A DNA stretch of 64,000 nucleotides from NCBI GenBank assembly GCA_965153355.1, contig OZ231126.1:16430001-16494000 (forward strand). The letters run 5' to 3'. This DNA is from Flaccisagitta enflata. Taxonomy: Eukaryota > Chaetognatha > Sagittoidea > Aphragmophora. The position numbers and the translations under genes are program-made. A model generated the notes under the pieces. That model searched no databases, was not told the DNA's origin, and worked only from the letters and a program-made list of their open reading frames with translations. Within the stretch, counting starts at the first letter, position 1. Every line of letters begins with the position of its first letter. This document shows positions 60,815-64,000 of this stretch, one piece after another.

Positions 60815-60930
60815 AAGCCCTAAAACACCCCTTCCCCTAACATTAGCCCTAACCCCTACCCTAACCTTACCCCTAAGACTATCCCAGACCGTATCCCTAA
60901 CCCTAACTCTGCCCCTAACCCTAACTCGTT
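60815..60930 (+). repeat. Degenerate interstitial telomere-like repeat
   Basis: About fifteen CCCTAA-type units (CCCTAACC, CCCCTAAC, CCCTAACATTAG) over ~115 bp with substitutions, that is TTAGGG on the other strand. It looks like an internal remnant and not an active telomere, because sequence continues normally on both sides. Confidence 0.75.
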
Positions 60931-61250
60931 ACCCGCTTTCGAGTGGTTGACCACTAAAAACAAAAGACAAAAAAGGGCGAAGTCTCGGTAAACGCGACCC
61001 CTCCGGTTTTGGAGGCTTAATTTTAGGCAAAATGTTTTCAACTGTTGTGAAATCGGGACTTGTTGGGAAATTCATATGGTGGTTGATAAAAAATTCCATA
61101 ATGATTTACTAAATCAGCTAAAACAATGTTATGACAGGCAGAGGTGTCACGAACTAATCGACTGGTAGATTAATCGGGTCGATTTTTAGCATTTCTGAAC
61201 AATCTTCCTGAGTCACCAAAACAAAAACAAATTGGGTCGATTTTTTGTCT

Positions 61251-61487
61251 TTTTTAGTTGCAAGCTACGCGACTCTATGAGCCACTTTTTGGTCCGTTTT
61301 TGTCTGTCTGTCCATCACAAAGTCGTTTTAAAGGCTTATCATTGTGTATTTTATGTCTCTGAACAGTAGAAGTGGATAGCAAACACGACCATTTCAATTT
61401 AAAAAAAAAATTGTTTGTCTCTCTGTCTGTCTGTCTGATTTTCTTTAAATTGCCGTTGCAAGCGACTTAGGTCTAATGACCTCGTTT
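61251..61487 (+). repeat. Hairpin element A-like copy inside the hAT element
   Basis: TTTTTAGTTGCAAGCTACGCGACTC, TATGAGCCACTTTTTGG, GTCTGTCTGTCC and a degenerate right end (GCAAGCGACTTAGGTC, CCTCGTTTT). Confidence 0.6.
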
Positions 61488-61677
61488 TCTCTGGCTAGCA
61501 TAGATTCGATTCGACGATGAGACTGATTTAAATTTGAGTTAGAAGTAAGAAATATTGAAAACGGAATACTAAAAAATGGAAAATTGTTGATAAAATGCAT
61601 TGCATATTATGCATAACTATGAAAATACATAGAACCCACGCTCTGAAACAAAGTTCATCTTCAAAAGCTTGCTTGCA

Positions 61678-62100
61678 CTCTGACGCGAATTTAAAAAAAG
61701 GACGCAATTTTGAAAGGCTGATTATGCCATTGAAACTCATGAAAACCATATCTAAATTCTAGGTCGTTAAAAGGCTCTTGGGAAAATACTTTCATTTAGC
61801 GCCAATCTGGTATTTCTATCTTTTTTCATTTGGAAATGGCATTAGTTTGATTAAATACTTTGCTTATTTCATTTTTGCAGTTGCATAGAAAAAAAAATGC
61901 ATTTTTGCAAAATGGTCTTTCACTTTGACTGAGTCTAGCATGTAAATGGTTAAAGATACAGGCCTGAGATTGGTCTAGATTGACAGATTTTTTTGAATAT
62001 CTTCAAAATCTGTTTGTCTAATAAATATTTGTGGAGCTTATTGAACCGGTTTAATTGACAAATACAAAGGAGCGTCTTTTTTTTCCAATTCGCGTAGTAA
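61678..62100. mobile_element. Terminal-inverted-repeat element G, copy 2
   Basis: Left TCTGACGCGAATTTAAAAAAAG with GACGCA, right GAGCGTCTTTTTTTTCC with AATTCGCGTAGTAA. The interior shares ACTTTCATTTAGCGCCAATC, TTTCACTTTGAC and AGATTGGTCTAGA with copy 1 (8766-9183). Confidence 0.7.
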
Positions 62101-62376
62101 ATGAAAAACGCAGTTGTCTCTACTGTTAAGTTGGCTCTTACTTCTTTTTTCATTAATGAATGACTACAACGTGGATTACTTATCTTGTGATATTGAGTAG
62201 CTTCTAAAACATGTTGCTGTGACTACAAATAATATCTTTACTTGGTAAAAGGGCTAACTGGCAAAACAATCGACCCAGGGTCGATTCTTGGTCGATTTTT
62301 TGGGGGGGTTCGACCATGATTCGTTCGACCTGGTCAATTTTTAAAATCAATAGTTCGTGACAACTATGATGACAGG

Positions 62377-64000
62377 TATATTGATAAATGCACATTCCAA
62401 AACAGATTCATCTCTGATTTCTCTGCATTTTCAAAAAAGACTAGTGATCTTCAAATTACTCTCATTTCTGCTTTGCTTTGAGCCATAAGAATGCGATTGG
62501 TGCCAAATGGTAGAACTTTTGAAGCAGTTACTGAATCCCACCGATTTTCCCTACTTATCATTACTAGAAATGTATTTCTTTCTACCTATAGGTGAACAAA
62601 GGCTTATTTCCTTGGTAGTATACACCCTGGCTCAAAGATTATGATGCATTATTCTTAAACCCAACAGATAAAAGGGGAAGCGAATCTACATCAGTCCATA
62701 ATGATGGGTAGCCAAGGAGGATAATGGGCGCCATCTTTTGTTTCGGTACTTTATAGGCGGCGCGATTCCTGGAGAACCTTCAACAACCGAGAATAAAAGA
62801 TTGGACTCAAAGTGCAACTGCCAATTGGGTTTACGAAAAAACAGCCCGAGGGTCTTTTTAAACCTTTACTTTAAACTTCCTATCATTTAGCAACTTATTG
62901 AAGCATGAAGAGTTTGTTTTCAACATTAGTTTGTATTTTGTAGCTGCAATGATTTTCGATGAAGAGTCACTAGATCGACGCTTCCAATGGCAGATGAGGG
63001 AAACACGGAAATAATGAAAAATAGTCATAAAAAAAAAAATTGTTTATTGAAATTGCAAGGCATGCTAACATTTTTAACAAGTTGTGAAAAAATCACTTCA
63101 GATCATTCAGTCCAACGGTCATTCGGATTCTATGTCACAAGTTAACAGCAGAGTCGGATGTGTCAAAATGCATAAGGTTTTTTGACCAGAACATCATCAA
63201 GGAGTATAAAAACATTGATTTTAATTTATCATTTTATTTAAATTGCTTATTTATTCTAATAATAGCAAATATATTTAAAAATTTTTTTTTAATTTAGTTA
63301 AATGACGATCTCTTTGTTTTACTTCATAGAGGTGAAATTGAAATGCGTTTTGAAAAAAGCTTGCCCCCTAAAATGTCTACAGTGCTTGTGGGTTCAAATC
63401 GTAACTAATTTTGACGTTCTTGGTCTTGGTCAAAAGAGTTTTGTTTTCTGACGCCACTCTTGCTCATTAAAATTGTTGTTTGTTTGTTTATAATAGATAA
63501 GAATTATAAATAAAAAACAATTGATGACTGAAAAACACAACTTTATGTTCAGCTGATCAGAGTTAGAGTCCAGGGACTAAAAGGTCAACTTCAGAGCATT
63601 CAATCAAAATTGTTTTTAAGCATAAGCATTTCGTCCATGTTATGGTTAAAACAAGTTTTGTTCTCGACAACCTTAAGCTTTACAGGTTATTTCATTTTTT
63701 TACGCGATCTACTTCACAGCTAGTGTGAACACTCTTTGTAACGCATCTTTTAAAGAGGCTTTTTTTGTGTCACTCTGCGTGTCTCGCTCTGCTAAGGTAA
63801 GTTGCACAGGTGTATTATAAAAAACTGAGGACGTTTTTTTTTCATAACTAAATTGCATTTCCTCTGCGGGTACATGCAGTCAGACTTGAATTACAAAGCG
63901 CTCTACTGCTGGACTATCCCCAAAAATTGTTTTATCTGTGATTTTCTTCATTTTCTCAAAGAAAAATGATGCGAAATGATACATATCAAGTGGAACTTTG
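62377..64000. other. No gene or recognised repeat
   Basis: 1.6 kb of AT-rich sequence with only short open frames. No RNA gene, inverted repeat or family member named above was recognised. Confidence 0.5.

Larger units (their letters stand above)
61131..62376. mobile_element. hAT-like non-autonomous element with 8-bp target duplication
   Basis: The direct repeat ATGACAGG (61131-61138 and 62369-62376) flanks ends CAGAGGTGTCACGAACTA (61139) and TAGTTCGTGACAACTATG (62368), which are inverted repeats. An 8-bp duplication and CAGAGGTGT-like ends fit hAT transposons. The 1230-bp interior has no transposase and is mostly a hairpin element A copy (61251-61487) and TIR element G copy 2 (61678-62100). 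Confidence 0.75.

Overview
This is eukaryotic repeat-rich DNA with no confidently recognisable host gene. Long (GA)n/(CT)n and (CA)n/(GT)n arrays, GTCC tetranucleotide arrays, foldback elements, a Ty3-type LTR retrotransposon, an R2/NeSL-type non-LTR reverse transcriptase fragment, a hAT-like element and a degenerate TTAGGG-type telomeric tract suggest an animal or close relative. I cannot name the species.

The centrepiece is a complete LTR retrotransposon at 9323-25298 (15,976 bp). Its two 499-bp LTRs look identical, and a 4-bp GGCT target duplication flanks it, so it inserted recently. Read 5' to 3' it holds: the LTR, a primer-binding site resembling glycine tRNA, a ~630-nt leader, an extra 423-aa ORF before gag, gag (475 aa, no zinc knuckle, an arginine-rich 8-residue repeat instead), a strong stem-loop just after the gag stop, pol (1762 aa: protease, RT, RNase H, DD35E integrase, ~480-aa disordered tail), a 1.9-kb spacer, a large fourth ORF (1279 aa), a polypurine tract and the 3' LTR. 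The fourth ORF is not envelope-like. By eye it has two RNase D/WRN/Mut-7-type 3'-5' exonuclease-like regions separated by an acidic/basic linker and a helical region. A retrotransposon carrying such a protein is the strongest candidate here for an undescribed system, for example interference with small-RNA silencing.

The left flank (1-9322) and right flank (25303-64000) are nested repeats. One set of short elements (called A, B, C and F here) shares a terminal hairpin whose arms co-vary between subfamilies and mostly end in CTRR, often next to a GTCC array and a TTTTTGGCGTTTTTG/GCCCCTGCCCACC core. Other structures are large palindromes (3437-4350, 7018-7622, 26122-28483, 30190-30845, 33706-34322, 42380-46757), minisatellites (11-bp unit at 32403-33517; 20-21-bp units inside F elements), the RLE-type RT fragment at 39117-40962 split by an F element, and a hAT-like element at 61139-62368 with an 8-bp target duplication. 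Long open frames made of repeats (poly Ser-Leu, Arg-Glu, His-Thr, Pro-Ser-Val-Arg) are not genes.

All homology statements come from reading motifs by eye. No database search, alignment or structure prediction was run.
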